Under the pieces are notes generated by a model. It saw nothing but the letters and a program-made list of their open reading frames with translations, was not told the DNA's origin and ran no database searches. This document shows positions 33,808-44,011 of a stretch of 57,682 nt of DNA, piece by piece; positions within the stretch are counted from its first letter, which is position 1, and each line of letters begins with the position of its first letter. A program made the position numbers and the translations under genes. Origin of the DNA: Acidisphaera sp. L21 (lineage in GTDB: Bacteria > Pseudomonadota > Alphaproteobacteria > Acetobacterales > Acetobacteraceae); the NCBI RefSeq assembly GCF_009765685.1, contig NZ_LMUY01000010.1, positions 1-57,682 of the forward strand. Reading direction: 5' to 3'.

Positions 33808-36800
33808 CTATTCACCCTCGATTATCGCCCGGATACGCGCTGCCAAGTCATCCAGGGCGAATGGCTTGACCATGACGTGCATGCCCGTCTCCAGGCGACC
33901 GCTACCCATGACGGCGCTCTCGGCATAGCCGGTCACGTAAAGCACCTTCAGCCCCGGCCGCATCGCGCGCGCCGCGTCGGCCACCTGGCGTCCATTCATT
34001 CCACCGGGCAATCCGACGTCGGTTACGAGAAGATCGATGCGCGCGTCTGATTGAAGGATTTCAAGCCCCGCAGCGCCTGTCTCGGCTTCCAAGACGCCGT
34101 AGCCAAGATCCGCCAGGACTTCGCCCACGAGCATCCGGACGGTCTCCTCGTCGTCGATCACGAGCACAGTCTCTCCGGCTTCCGCACGTGCAGCCGGAGA
34201 AGGCGCGACGTCTTTCGGCGCATCTTCGGCGACGCCAGCATGCCGCGGCAGGTAGATCCGCATGGTCGTGCCGACGCCCAACGAGGAGTGGATACGCACC
34301 TGGCCGCCGCTCTGTCGGGCGAAACCGTAGATCATCGACAAGCCCAAGCCGGTGCCCTGACCGATGGGCTTGGTCGTGTAAAACGGCTCGAATGCCCGGG
34401 CCACGGTCTCCGGCGACATGCCGACGCCGGTGTCGGTGACCCGAACCTCCACGTAGTCGCCCGGCGCCATGTCGCGATCCGTGGCGATACCGCCGCGTAG
34501 TTCGGCATTGAGTGTCTGGATCGTCAGTCTGCCGCCATCCGGCATCGCGTCACGCGCGTTGATGCACAGGTTGAGCAAGGCGTTTTCCAACTGATGCGGA
34601 TCGCACAGGGTGGTCCACAGGTCGGGTGCGTAGTCCGTATCCACCTGGATGGCCGGGCCGACCGTGCGGCGGATCAGTTCCTCCATGCTCCGCGCCAGAC
34701 CGTTTGCGTTCACGGCCGTAGGCGCCAGGGTCTGTTGCCTGGAGTACGCCGGCAGCCGGTGGGTCAACGCGGCAGCCCGGTCCGAGGCGCCCTTGGCAGC
34801 GTCCAGGTAGCGGTCCACCATGTCGTAGCGCTTCTGTCCGATCCGCGTTTTGAGAAGTTCGAGGCTCCCCGCGATTCCGGTCAGAAGGTTGTTGAAGTCG
34901 TGCGCCAAGCCGCCGGTGAGTTGGCCGACCGCCTCCATCTTCTGGCTCTGGCGCAGTTGAGCCTCCGCCTTCTCGCGGTCGCCGGTCTCCGACCGCAGGC
35001 GATCCAGGGCACCCGACAATTCCGAGGTGCGGGCTTCGACGCGAGCCTCCAACTCCGCCGCGGCCATGCGCGCTTCGGTGACGTCGGTACCGCAGCAGGT
35101 ATAGCCGAGGTAGTTGCCCAAATCGTCCGTGCGGGCGACGCACTCGCAATGTAGCCAACGCACCCGCCCACCGGCATCGTAGGCGCGGACTTCCGCTGCG
35201 AAGGGGAGCCTGGCCGACCTCGCCTTCGCGAACTCCGCGCGAGGGACCGGGACGTCCTCCGGGACCAAAACTTCGTCCCATGCCCCGTGGAGGAAGTCTT
35301 CGGCGCGACGACCGAACACGTGGTCGAAATGCATGTTGGCGAAGGTCCATCGACCTTCCGTGTCGGTCATCCAGATCAGCGACGGCGCACTGTCGGCGAG
35401 GTGGCGGAAGCGGGCTTCGCTCTCCTTGATGGCCGCTTCGACGCGTAGACGTTCGGTTATGTCCAGGAAGGTGCACACGGCGCCCTCGACGATACCGTCG
35501 CGCTCGATCGGCTGCGCCCAGTATTCGACCGGGAAGGACGAGCCGTCGAGCCGAAAGAACAACTCCCCAACGACGTGGGCGGCCCGACCGGTCATGGCGC
35601 AGGTGTAAATAGGACAATCCGACGCCGGGTAATGCGAACCGTCTGGATGCGTGTGGTGGATGACGTCGTGCAAGCTGCGACCCAGGGCCTCGGACTCGTT
35701 GCGGAACCCGATCTTCCGAAGGAACGCCGGGTTGCACAGGGTCATCACGCCGTTCCGATCGACGGCGTAGAAGCCCTCGGACATCGAGTCGAGGAGCATC
35801 CGCACGTAGCCCTCGCTCTGGCGCAAAGCTTCTTGCGAACGCCTGCGCTCGGTCACGTCCACGCAAACCCCGACGATGTGGGGGAGGCCGCCGTCGACCG
35901 GAGACGCCACGGCGCCGCGGGCGTAGAGAGTTCGCCGCACGCCGTCCTTCAACGCCACCCGGAATTCGCATTCGAACGGTTGACCGTCGGCCGATCGCGC
36001 CAAAGCCGCCTCGAAGAGGGAACGATAGTCGGGGAGGATGGCGTCCCGCCAATCGTCCGCCGCGACGGTCATTCGTTTTGCGGGCATTCCCAGCAGGCTG
36101 GCCATTTCGGCTGAAAGCCTGCATTCGCGCGTCTGCAAGTCCAATTCCCAAGCACCGGTGCTGGCCGCTTGAGCCGACAGCTTGTAGAGGGCCTCGCTCT
36201 CGCGTTCGGCCGCCTCCGCGCGCCGCTGGTCGGTGATGTCCCTGGTGACGGACAGCAATTTCTCCGGCTTGGCGTCCGCGCCCATAATGGGAGTGACTTG
36301 GACATCCCAGTGGCGAGCGTTCCCGGCCATTGTCTCGGCCATGCCCTGGAAGTGGCCCACACGCCCGTTTCGCGCCTCCTCCAGTGCCGCCAAAGCATTT
36401 GCGTTGCCCTGGCCATGCCAGAAATCCGGCCACGGACAGCCGCGAATGGCCTCGAAGTCGTGGACTTCCATGACTCGCATGCCGCCCTCGGACATGAAGA
36501 GGAGGTGGCCAGCCAAATCCAGCACCTTGATGCAATCGGCGGAGGATGCCAGGACCCCCCGCATGAACTCGGCATCGGCCCGCTGCTTCTCGGCGTCCAG
36601 CCGCTGCTGGGTCCGATCCCGCACGATCTTCAGGTAACCGAGGTGCGCCCCCCTCTCGTCGCGAAGGGGCATCATCTCGCCGGAGGCCCAGAACCGGCAG
36701 CCGTCCTTGCGGAGATGCCAACGCTCGTCGCTGGCTCGGCCCGTTTCCAGCGACTGCCTCATCTCGTAGGAAGGGCGACCTTCCGTGCGATCTTCGGGCG

Positions 36801-37062
36801 TGAAGAAGACTTCTGCGGGTTTGCCAACCATCTCGGCCGACGACCAGCCGAAGATCCGCTCGGCTCCGGGATTCCAGTCGGTTACGACGCCCCCGGTGTC
36901 GGTCGCGACGATGCCGAAATCTACTGCGCTGTCGAAGATGGCGCGATGGCGACGTTCATGGTCCGAGCGGTTCTCGGCGGGTCCATCTGGCAAGGCGGCG
37001 AGATCCTCTGTTGTCTGCCGGTCGCTGCGTCCGAACGCACGGCATAAGTCCAAGGCAAGCAA
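33808..37062 (-). CDS. Multi-PAS hybrid sensor histidine kinase (PAS x5 - HisKA - HATPase - REC)
   Basis: 1084 residues, cytoplasmic, no membrane segments seen. About five PAS domains fill residues 40-650 (first: [19 protein letters not shown]), several with PAC-like tails ([12 protein letters not shown]). The dimerisation domain has the H-box [11 protein letters not shown] with His about 719, the ATPase domain has [10 protein letters not shown] and [12 protein letters not shown], and the C-terminal receiver has Asp about 1015 in [11 protein letters not shown]. This HDFNN type is the FixL-like HWE-free class common in rhizobia. The start is a TTG and uncertain. Which signal the PAS domains sense is unknown. 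The solo receiver gene follows on the same strand. Confidence 0.9.
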   Translation of the reverse strand: MLALDLCRAFGRSDRQTTEDLAALPDGPAENRSDHERRHRAIFDSAVDFGIVATDTGGVVTDWNPGAERIFGWSSAEMVGKPAEVFFTPEDRTEGRPSYEMRQSLETGRASDERWHLRKDGCRFWASGEMMPLRDERGAHLGYLKIVRDRTQQRLDAEKQRADAEFMRGVLASSADCIKVLDLAGHLLFMSEGGMRVMEVHDFEAIRGCPWPDFWHGQGNANALAALEEARNGRVGHFQGMAETMAGNARHWDVQVTPIMGADAKPEKLLSVTRDITDQRRAEAAERESEALYKLSAQAASTGAWELDLQTRECRLSAEMASLLGMPAKRMTVAADDWRDAILPDYRSLFEAALARSADGQPFECEFRVALKDGVRRTLYARGAVASPVDGGLPHIVGVCVDVTERRRSQEALRQSEGYVRMLLDSMSEGFYAVDRNGVMTLCNPAFLRKIGFRNESEALGRSLHDVIHHTHPDGSHYPASDCPIYTCAMTGRAAHVVGELFFRLDGSSFPVEYWAQPIERDGIVEGAVCTFLDITERLRVEAAIKESEARFRHLADSAPSLIWMTDTEGRWTFANMHFDHVFGRRAEDFLHGAWDEVLVPEDVPVPRAEFAKARSARLPFAAEVRAYDAGGRVRWLHCECVARTDDLGNYLGYTCCGTDVTEARMAAAELEARVEARTSELSGALDRLRSETGDREKAEAQLRQSQKMEAVGQLTGGLAHDFNNLLTGIAGSLELLKTRIGQKRYDMVDRYLDAAKGASDRAAALTHRLPAYSRQQTLAPTAVNANGLARSMEELIRRTVGPAIQVDTDYAPDLWTTLCDPHQLENALLNLCINARDAMPDGGRLTIQTLNAELRGGIATDRDMAPGDYVEVRVTDTGVGMSPETVARAFEPFYTTKPIGQGTGLGLSMIYGFARQSGGQVRIHSSLGVGTTMRIYLPRHAGVAEDAPKDVAPSPAARAEAGETVLVIDDEETVRMLVGEVLADLGYGVLEAETGAAGLEILQSDARIDLLVTDVGLPGGMNGRQVADAARAMRPGLKVLYVTGYAESAVMGSGRLETGMHVMVKPFALDDLAARIRAIIEGE

Positions 37063-37161
37063 CCCGCCGCGTGGTCTCCCGGCGCTTCGGACCTATGCCA
37101 TTGTCGAGAACTTTCGGCAACTTAGTGCCCCAACCAATTCGCCATTGATTCATCTTCCTGG

Positions 37162-37508
37162 TCAGGCAGCGGCCTTCGTGCCCGCTCCGGTCGGCGGCTC
37201 CGAAGAGTGCCCCGCCGCCTCCCACGCCGCTTCCACGCACGACGAGACGGTGCCAGCCAGGGGCTGGCGAAGATATCGGCCCCAATGGAACGTTGGATTG
37301 CCAGATCGCTCAGAGTCGAATCATCCGAGGGCCAAGGCCCATCAGGATCGGCGCTCCGTTGGGCAGCCGCTGTTGGAGGCGCTGCACCAGGTAGCGCAGG
37401 TGCGCCGGACTGCCGGTTGAGATAGGACACGCAGGCCATGGCCACGCCGGTGACGTCCAGGTCGTAGATCGTCCCACGCGAGACATCACCGTATGCGTCT
37501 GGCGCCGA
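37162..37508 (-). pseudogene. C-terminal relic of an AI-2E-family permease-like gene
   Basis: No single frame is open. Read across frames the minus strand gives DAYGDVSRGTIYDLDVTGVA, CVSYLNRQSG, HLRYLVQRLQQRLPNGAPIL, SIGADIFASPLAG-like and SSCVEAAWEAAGHSS to a stop at 37162. This resembles the soluble C-terminal extension of some AI-2E-type transporters (a pattern from memory). At least two frameshifts and the loss of all membrane segments make it a pseudogene. It lies directly after the DUF1003 gene's stop. Confidence 0.42.
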
Positions 37509-38132
37509 TTACGAACTCGGTGGGTGCGGCAGTTTGGCCACGATGGGATCGTCGGACCCTTGAGCATCGAGAACCTCTTCGATGGTCTCCAGCCCTCCGA
37601 CCTCGGTCTCCTTGATGGCGTCCAACACCGCCTGCGGATCGGCGGGCACGGACATGGCCGCCGCCGCCTCGTCCACGCGGTTGTGCAGCGTCGTGCTGTC
37701 GCGTCGCATCTCCTCCAACAGGGAGATGATCTTGGCCGATTTCTGTTCCCCCAGGATCGCCAACTCCAGGGTGAGTTGTTCTCGATATCCCGCCAGTTGG
37801 TCCTCGCGCCGCTGGGTGGTCAGGATGAGGACGGTGACGTATAGCGCCAGCAGGCCGAGCGCGCCCTGCAACCACGCGAAGGGCGGCGCGTCCCAGGCAG
37901 ACGTTCCAATTGCACCTGCGGCGAGGTTCCCGGCGACCCAAAGGGCCACGCAAATGGTCAATCCGGCGACAAATCGGGGGCGTCCAATCCAGGCGGTCGA
38001 GCGGTCGACGACGCGCTGAAGTGCCCCGGCCTCCTGCCGGTGGTCAGCGTGCAACTTGGCGATGGCGGCGATCGTGTCTTCGATGTGGGCGGGCAGAATG
38101 GGCAGCGTGCCGGGCGCGGTTGTGTCGGACAT
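37509..38132 (-). CDS. DUF1003 membrane protein
   Basis: 207 residues with two adjacent hydrophobic helices near residues 55-105 (FVAGLTICVALWVAGNLAAG and LQGALGLLALYVTVLILTTQ), followed by QRREDQLAGYREQLTLELAI and a coiled helical tail. This is the DUF1003 layout; the function of the family is unknown. The protein is probably an inner-membrane protein with both ends in the cytoplasm. It appears intact although the neighbours on both sides are relics. Confidence 0.85.
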   Translation of the reverse strand: MSDTTAPGTLPILPAHIEDTIAAIAKLHADHRQEAGALQRVVDRSTAWIGRPRFVAGLTICVALWVAGNLAAGAIGTSAWDAPPFAWLQGALGLLALYVTVLILTTQRREDQLAGYREQLTLELAILGEQKSAKIISLLEEMRRDSTTLHNRVDEAAAAMSVPADPQAVLDAIKETEVGGLETIEEVLDAQGSDDPIVAKLPHPPSS

Positions 38133-38369
38133 GGTGGTGGTTTCCGGGCTGAAGGGGGTGGATGCCTCCGCCGCGAGGAAAGCACTGGGCGTGTCCTTCG
38201 TTCCCGGAGCGCATCACGATCTAGGTTGTAGTCCAACGGTCTCGGTCCGGAACCTCTTGGCACCATCCGAAGTTGATGCACCAGGTTCCGGTGAGAAGTG
38301 TGGGACCATTTCGTACGAAACCGTGTTCGTCGCCTACGACACCGCAGAGCGCGGCGGATCGGCGTTCCC

Positions 38370-38650
38370 AGGACCGATATCAAACGCCATCCGGTGTCCG
38401 GCGCCAGTCTGGAAGAGGTGGCGGAGGCACCGGAGCCTCCGACCGGCAGCGGCTTCTTTTGATGGCTGTTCGGGGTGGAGGTTGTTCGGGAGCGGGTCGA
38501 AATCTACAAAAGGGCCTTGGCCACCGGCGGCACCATCATCAGCGTCCAGGTGCTCGTGAACGAGCGGGACCGAGTGCATCGCCTGCTGCAGGATTTCCAT
38601 CCAGCGGCAAGCTTTGCGGATGCAGGTCGTCGAGGTGCAGCAACAAGGCG
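38370..38650 (+). pseudogene. Relic of a general-stress-type protein, in-frame stop
   Basis: One frame reads GASLEEVAEAPEPPTGSGFF, a TGA at 38460-38462, then WLFGVEVVRERVEIYKRALA and TGGTIISVQVLVNERDRVHR. The second part resembles the C-terminal module of YflT/general-stress proteins, where a helix is followed by GGTLVTVRV-like strands. No start codon or complete frame is visible. The assignment is by resemblance only. Confidence 0.33.
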
Positions 38651-38706
38651 ACGTCGCCCGACGGGGGTGAGTCGGCAGGAGGCAACGGGACCAATCGTCG
38701 AAATGG

Positions 38707-39132
38707 TCACCTGCTGCGGCGATACCAATAGGCGTCTTGAACCGGATGCATCCCGATTCGCTCGTAGAACCCGACCGCGTCCGGTACGGACACCAAGAGC
38801 ACCGTGACGCCGTCGCCGACCTGCCGTCGCACCTCCTCCATCAAGCCCGCACCCACCCCGGCGCCGTGGGCGGAGGCGCAGACGGCTAAGTCGGCGACGT
38901 AGCAGGCCCAGGCGGTGTCGGTCAGGCATCGGGCGAAGCCGACCAAGGGCATCTCCGCAGATCGCAATCGGGCGGTGACGATCAGGTTCGCGCCGGTCAG
39001 CATGGCCGCGAGACGTTCGCGGTCGTCGACAGGCCGCCAGGCGCCGAGGCCGGACTCGACCAGCACGCGTCGGAACTCGTCCGTCTCCGAGTTCAACTCG
39101 GGGGCGAAGACGATTTCGGAGGATGCGGTCAT
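38707..39132 (-). CDS. GNAT-family N-acetyltransferase
   Basis: 141 residues from ATG 39132. The acetyl-CoA fold is visible: VGFARCLTDTAWACYVADLA (beta4), then AHGAGVGAGLMEEVRRQV, where the Q/RxxGxG/A loop appears as GAGVGAG, and a C-terminal DAVGFYERIGMHP helix-strand. Upstream frame to 39525 is not coding. The acceptor substrate is unknown. It stands alone on the minus strand and looks intact. Confidence 0.87.
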   Translation of the reverse strand: MTASSEIVFAPELNSETDEFRRVLVESGLGAWRPVDDRERLAAMLTGANLIVTARLRSAEMPLVGFARCLTDTAWACYVADLAVCASAHGAGVGAGLMEEVRRQVGDGVTVLLVSVPDAVGFYERIGMHPVQDAYWYRRSR

Positions 39133-39597
39133 GCCACCAAATTGCCGCGTCGCCGTCGCACGAGGAAGCGGGGTTAGAGCCGGTGGGTTGGAATTTCTTG
39201 GAAATGACACCGCAAGGTGCGGCGTCGCGCCAGCCAGTTTCGATAGCGGCTGCGTCACGCAGGTGTCACCGCGCAGACGTGTGCCAAGCTCTATGTTCTC
39301 GATCCGGCTGCCCAGCGTGCTGGAGGAACGTTGATTGAACGACGGGAAAACCACTTCGGCGCCGTTGACGAATGCGATGCTCGCGGCTCTCGTTGGCAGC
39401 CCGTGAAACGCGATGGCCGATCTACTCCTGTTGGAAGCCTGGGAGCGCCTCAGACCGATGCGTCTCGGCGTGATGTTGCGCGTCCGGCAAATTCGCAAGG
39501 CGAGCCCCGACCTCACCGCCGACATCGAAGCGGAGCTTGGCGCAACGTCGAGGATGCTTGCATCGCGAAGGAGCAGCGTCTCCAGGGAGAACGATGA
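39133..39597. other. Mostly gene-free stretch
   Basis: About 465 bases. A 62-codon plus-strand frame (39413-39601, MADLLLLEAWERLRPMRLG) is open and helical in character but has no good ribosome-binding site and I do not recognise it. Nothing else is seen. Confidence 0.3.
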
Positions 39598-39843
39598 TTA
39601 GAAGGGCGCCGCTTCCACCCACTTGACGGGCGCGGCGATGAAGGCCGCCTCTTGCTCGACCCAGCGCCGGGCGTCTTCGGCCGTGCCATAGGTGCGCGTG
39701 GCGGGCGTTCGCCGAACCGCTTCGGCCACGAACGCACCCTCGAACTCGTCCGCCGAACGGCATTCAATCCAGGCGACGACACTGCCGAAGGCCATGGCGG
39801 TAATCCCATCTAAGTTGTCTGCGGGCCGAATGCGTCGCCACAT
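39598..39843 (-). CDS. Small hypothetical protein, about 81 residues
   Basis: From ATG 39843, inside a frame open to 39900. The protein has FGSVVAWIECRSADEFEGAF and AEDARRWVEQEAAFIAAPVK segments. It is soluble and acidic with a helical second half. I do not recognise a family. The amino-acid composition is protein-like, and it appears unbroken. Confidence 0.5.
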   Translation of the reverse strand: MWRRIRPADNLDGITAMAFGSVVAWIECRSADEFEGAFVAEAVRRTPATRTYGTAEDARRWVEQEAAFIAAPVKWVEAAPF

Positions 39844-39989
39844 TATAGTTCCGTTAAGTTTTGTCGGCACGGAGATTCCGCGCGCTCCGATCAATGTCAT
39901 CGAACTGTCATCCGTTCACTTTGCCCCCGCGTTGCCGTTTTGACCCCGGGCGGCGGCATGCTCGTCCATGTCGTGCCGTCGTCCGACAT

Positions 39990-40637
39990 CGTTGTGGCGA
40001 TGCTGATCGAGTGCTTCATCCGCGTCCTGCTTTCGAGGCGACTAACGGCTTCCACGACACGTCGAACGCGTCGCCACCGTTATCTACACCAACTCGCGCA
40101 GGCCCATTCGGCGGGGCCATTTCACCCGTGCTCGTTCTGATCGGCGCGGGCGGCTCGTATGGCGTGCTCCGCCTGATTTTCCGCAAGGGCCACTTGGTCG
40201 AACCGCCGGAGGAAGGCAAGCTGCCCGTATGGTGGTTGCGCGGCCTGCTGATCCTGACCTGCACGTCGGTCAGCTTCTCCCACGGCACCAACGACGGCCA
40301 GACGAGCATCGGCCTCATCATGCTGACCGTCATCGGTCTGATGCCCGCGACGCACGCGCTCAATCCCGACGCCGCCAGTCAAATGGAGCGGCTCGGCCGC
40401 AACGCCGTGGAAGCTATTCCGCTGATCCGGCAATACGGCGACGACCTGAAGGATGACGCCATTGAAGCTGCGGAGGCGCTGGGCAAGGCGAAGCCGAATG
40501 ACGCCCCGTCCGGAGACAATGCGGCTTTGCCGCCGGCACGGTCGCAATTCCGCGGCGAGGTTTACCCCGTCCTGAGCGAGATGAAGCACGAGGAGGAGTC
40601 CTCCGGCGCGAACGCCGAGGTTTGCCGGGCTAGGTGA
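39990..40637 (+). pseudogene. PiT-type inorganic phosphate transporter, internally deleted and frameshifted
   Basis: FEATNGFHDTSNA at about 40030-40070 is the N-terminal PiT signature. Directly after it the reading continues as VATVIYTNSR only in another frame. Then most of the transporter is missing, and the C-terminal part resumes with SYGVLRLIFRKGHL, WWLRGLLILTCTSVSFSHGT, NDGQTSIGLIMLTVIGLMPA and a long cytoplasmic tail. PiT proteins are usually 400-550 residues with ten or more helices; here only a few remain. The open frame from 39861 is therefore not a working gene. Confidence 0.75.
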
Positions 40638-40768
40638 CGACACAGCACGTTGAACCTCGCAAAAGCGCGGCCCGGGCCGACATGGGGACAATCACGATTT
40701 GTGCGGTACCCGTGATTGAGCCGTTTGTTTTGCGGTGGGAGGCCTCAACTATCCGGGGCGTTCCGCGA

Positions 40769-40948
40769 TTACAAGGTCGGCAGGATACGGCCAGGTTTTG
40801 AGCGGCTTTCACGACAGGCATCGGAGCAATAGCGCACCTCTTCCCAGACCTTCGCCCACTTCCGCCTCCAGGTGAACGGACGGCCGCAGGTGGCACAGAC
40901 CTTCGTGGGCAAGTTGGTCTTGCGGACTCGCTTGGGGGATGAAGGCAA
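40769..40948 (-). CDS. DUF2256 zinc-ribbon-like small protein
   Basis: 59 residues from a TTG at 40948, with GGAGG five bases before it. The protein contains KVCATCGRPFTWRRKW and VRYCSDACR. The CxxC and CxxxC pairs and the FTWRRKW segment identify DUF2256, a family of tiny proteins with four metal-type cysteines. The start codon directly follows the stop of the upstream 76-residue frame (TGATTG), so translation may be coupled. Function unknown; DUF2256 is often found next to photolyase/cryptochrome genes, none of which is in this window. Confidence 0.8.
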   Translation of the reverse strand: MPSSPKRVRKTNLPTKVCATCGRPFTWRRKWAKVWEEVRYCSDACRESRSKPGRILPTL

Positions 40949-41330
40949 TCAGCCCTCCGGCTTGGCGGAAATGCCTCTAAGCAGCCAACTTGCCAGTTGA
41001 TCGCCGGGAATGGTCGCACCGTCTCCCGTCCTCATCATCACACGGCCTGCGAGATCGGCACTGACCGTGAAGTTGCCACCGCATCGGTCAAGCCGCTCGG
41101 CAACCAGTTGAATGCCTCGCGTCCACCCATGCCGTGTCAACACATCCACGGCGAAGCAGGAACATGATGTTCGGAACACGCATTGCCGGTTGGCACCGAG
41201 TGGATCACGCCCAGCGTTTCGTAGGCGTCCCGGATGTCGCCGGTCGACGCAATCACTCTGGGCGTGTCGTTCGGTTCGTCTCGGCGAGCGGAAAGGCGTG
41301 CCACAGCGTTTTCTCCCGGTAAGCCATCAT
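40949..41330 (-). pseudogene. Uncertain frame upstream of DUF2256, possibly a broken YbjQ-like gene
   Basis: A 76-codon frame (41179-40949) ends VDVLTRHGWTRGIQLVAERL then DRCGGNFTVSADLAGRVMM. In another frame just upstream (41200-41330) the minus strand reads VIASTGDIRDAYETLGVIHS, which is like the start of YbjQ/DUF74 proteins. The two could be one gene broken by a frameshift. The link is weak, and the 76-residue protein could instead be a real hypothetical co-translated with DUF2256. Confidence 0.3.
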
Positions 41331-41488
41331 ATTATTGCGGCGCGCGGAAGGCATCAAGCAAACCAGCACGCGGGCACTCACCTGCCGCCAGGACTAACCT
41401 CGGTTCGTGATCACAAGCGCAGCCTTCGAAGCTGTGGCGAAGGTTGCTGTCGGAGCGGCTACGCCAAGGAATATCTGAGGGCCACATG

Positions 41489-42034
41489 TCACCGACTGCT
41501 GATGTGGATGGACTGGCGGCGTTTTTCGCGGCCGCCCTCCGGGGAATGTCGGTCAAGGAACACTGACACGGCACCATCCGTCGATTCAACCTCCCGCGAC
41601 AGCCAATCCATCCCGTGACGCAGTACGGATTCGTTGGAGCCGGAGAGGACCTGGTTCAATCGAGTGCCAAGGCTGTCAACGACAAAGCTTGGCTCGAAAG
41701 AAACAACAACGTACTCACAGTCGCGGTCTACCTCGTATTCACCCTCAACGAGCGCGCCCGCCGGAATGAATGTAGAGTCTCCGGTGCTTGACAGCGACTT
41801 ATGCAATCGATGCCCGTCTATTTTGAGATTGGCGACACCAAGCCCCTTTCGATACCAGAAGAGCAAGTCGCTTTTCATCCGGTATCGTATAGTAATCTCA
41901 CCCATGGACTTCCTGCGAAGAAGTTGGAAGCGGGTGCCTCTTCCATGAGCGGTATGGCCAGTTAACAGCGTTCCACCGACCTCACGGATATCGCCGTCTA
42001 GAGGCGCGGCAAGATCCTCGAGTGTCGGTCTCAT
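41489..42034 (-). pseudogene. AraC-family regulator truncated before its DNA-binding domain
   Basis: 181 codons. The N-terminal part matches AraC-type sensor domains (RRKSMGEITIRYRMKSDLLF, STFIPAGALVEGEYEVDRDC, VVVSFEPSFVVDSLG). Such regulators are usually about 290-320 residues with two helix-turn-helix motifs at the C-terminus. Here the frame runs into SPEGGREKRRQSIHISSR and stops, and no HTH is found downstream in any frame. It could not bind DNA in the usual way. Its ATG overlaps the end of the CoA-transferase relic (ATGA), so the two were one operon. Confidence 0.6.
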
Positions 42035-43123
42035 AGGTCAAGGTCCTTATCACCCTGGCCCCATGTATAAACAGGTGAGTTGTCAATGTCCCCCGCAAAC
42101 ATGGTTTTCTGCCACGAAGGAGAAACTTGGGCAGCTGCCTTCCAACGTTTCAGCCAGGCGGCGGGGCCGGCACCTCGCGGCATTTGCACCGTTCCATAAG
42201 CACCCGGCGTCCGCGACATCGCCACCTGCTCGGTGACACCTTGGTAGATCCCGAGGGGGTGTCAGCCGTGATTAGGTCAGGTTGGACATAAGTATGCTCC
42301 GCCGATGAACCTGCTTTACGAGCAGCATATGCCTTATCAAAGATCCCCAGGGAAAGCATCCATAGACATGTTCGTGTCAAGGAAACTTGGACTTGGCAGC
42401 TCTCTCTTTCTCGCGCCCGCCTTCGAAATGCGATGAGCGCGCCAGCGTTCGCCAGCCATCCGGCAATGTAGTCGTTGACGACTTTGGCTACGCTGAGGCG
42501 CGGTTCAGGCTCTGACTCCTCAACAAAATTGAAGCCGGTCACCGCCCCAGCAGACTCACCGAAGCTTATGCGGTCAGCCCAAGGGCCTGTTGAGCCATGC
42601 AAGACAATTTGCACGTGGACCAGACCTGGGTGACGACCGCATAGCTCGGCCGCGGTGAGATTGTAGTGCTCAAGATACTGGGCGCGACGGTTCGCAAAAA
42701 AGATGTCTGCCGTATTGAGAGGGCCGTCAAATACATGTTTCCCTGCTGGAATACTCAAGGGATTTGTTGTCGAGCGCATTCCCACATTCGAACTGTCAAA
42801 AGGCGGTCATGTTCAACGTCAGATGGCTGCCAGACATTCAAAACATCTGCGCCGGGGAGAGCCATGCCTCGACCGAATCCAGCGCCAGCGATCACATGAC
42901 CTAAACCCAGGGCCCTAATGCCTTCACGTGGAGAGGCTGGACTTGGCGTGAACGGCTGGGAATCCGTCTCGGCAATCTTAATGATACTGATGAGCGGCTC
43001 GTGGGCCAAAACATCTGTGTATTGGGCTTCTGACAGGAATTGGTGTGGTGTACGCAGCTTGCGAATCACCACGCCAGCTTCGGCGGCGACGCTCGTGTCC
43101 CGTCGAAATGGGGGCCGCTCCAC
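42031..43123 (-). pseudogene. CaiB/BaiF-family CoA-transferase, truncated with two frameshifts
   Basis: Three frames are needed. The first (43123-42800) has TDVLAHEPLISIIKIAE and IRALGLGHVIAGAGFGRGMA; the second (42785-42245) has NVGMRSTT, ADIFFANRRAQYLEHYNLTA, ELCGRHPGLVHVQIVLHGS and SVAKVVNDYIAGWLANAGAL; the third ends EQVAMSRTPGAYGTVQMPRG to a stop at 42031. These are CoA-transferase family III segments. The second frameshift sits in a run of C near 42245. The N-terminal part of the usual 400-500-residue enzyme is missing before 43123. Confidence 0.72.
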
Positions 43124-43219
43124 GCAACCTCTGCATGCACATTACGCAATCCCGTCACCACTTACGGCTTTCAGACGTATCCATCCGGCTGCGGCTTCAG
43201 CGGTGGCAAGGAAGGCCCA

Positions 43220-43441
43220 TTGGCTGTTCTACAAGGTGAGATCCGGGCGGGACGCGAACTCGCGATCCAACAAACGATGCTCAACGAGTTCTGGGAAATG
43301 TTTGCCAGGATCACCGATGCTCCCAAAGACCAGATGTTGGTCATTCTGGTCGACGTGGCGGCCGGGCAGGTTATGGAATTCGGCGCCGTTCTTCCCGAAC
43401 CTGGGGAAGAAGCTCCCTGGCTCGCAATACATGCGGCTTGA
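43220..43441 (+). CDS. Small tautomerase-like protein
   Basis: 73 codons from a TTG at 43220 with AAGGAAGG just upstream. The sequence LAVLQGEIRAGRELAIQQTM then FARITDAPKDQMLVILVDVA and FGAVLPEPGEEAPWLA resembles 4-oxalocrotonate-tautomerase-superfamily monomers. The N-terminal catalytic Pro expected after Met is Ala here, so it may be inactive or the start may be wrong. The frame continues upstream to 43040 without protein-like sequence. Confidence 0.42.
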   Translation: MAVLQGEIRAGRELAIQQTMLNEFWEMFARITDAPKDQMLVILVDVAAGQVMEFGAVLPEPGEEAPWLAIHAA

Positions 43442-43559
43442 GCCCGATGGGCTCGATAAACAGGCATGGCAGTTACGGTCGCCAGCCACGGTACGCGGCC
43501 AAGGGCGCCGCAGCAGCCTTTGTTGTTGCTGATCACGGCGCGGAATAATCTGAGACGGA

Positions 43560-43892
43560 CGCAGCCTACATCTCGGCAATATTCGGACTGGTTGGGGCTA
43601 GCATTGGTGGCCTGACGTCGTTCTCAACGACCTGGATGACCCAACAGGCACAGATGCGTGATAAACGTCGAGAAGCCGAGCAGGCCAAGCGGCTGGACCT
43701 GTTCAATGACTTTGCCTCGAGGCCAGCCGCCTCTACGGGGATGCTTTAAGCCACGAGAAAGATGACGTTGGTGACTTGGTGCGGCTCTACGCATTGGTAA
43801 CGAAAATGCGTCTATGGGCCGACCGGCCAGTCGTAACGGCAGCGGAGCGAGTCATGGAAGCCGTTATTGAGACGTATCTGCAACCCAACTGA
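43560..43892 (+). pseudogene. Frameshifted relic of a small membrane-anchored hypothetical protein
   Basis: The first frame reads AAYISAIFGLVGASIGGLTS and FSTTWMTQQAQMRDKRREAE, a single transmembrane helix followed by a charged helix. After a frameshift near 43718 the second reads EASRLYGDALSHEKDDVGDL, VRLYALVTKMRLWADRPVVT and AVIETYLQPN with a stop at 43890-43892. The two parts fit one protein of about 110 residues of a kind seen in alphaproteobacteria. No start codon is found, so it is broken at both points. Confidence 0.6.
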
Positions 43893-44011
43893 ACGCTTCA
43901 TGAAATCCGAGCGCTTGCGCAAAGCGGAGAAATGAACTTTCTTTTGGACTTCGGGGAGGCGTGCCGCGCTGAGCTACGAATGGGGTCTCCGGGCAGGGGG
44001 AACTGAAACGG

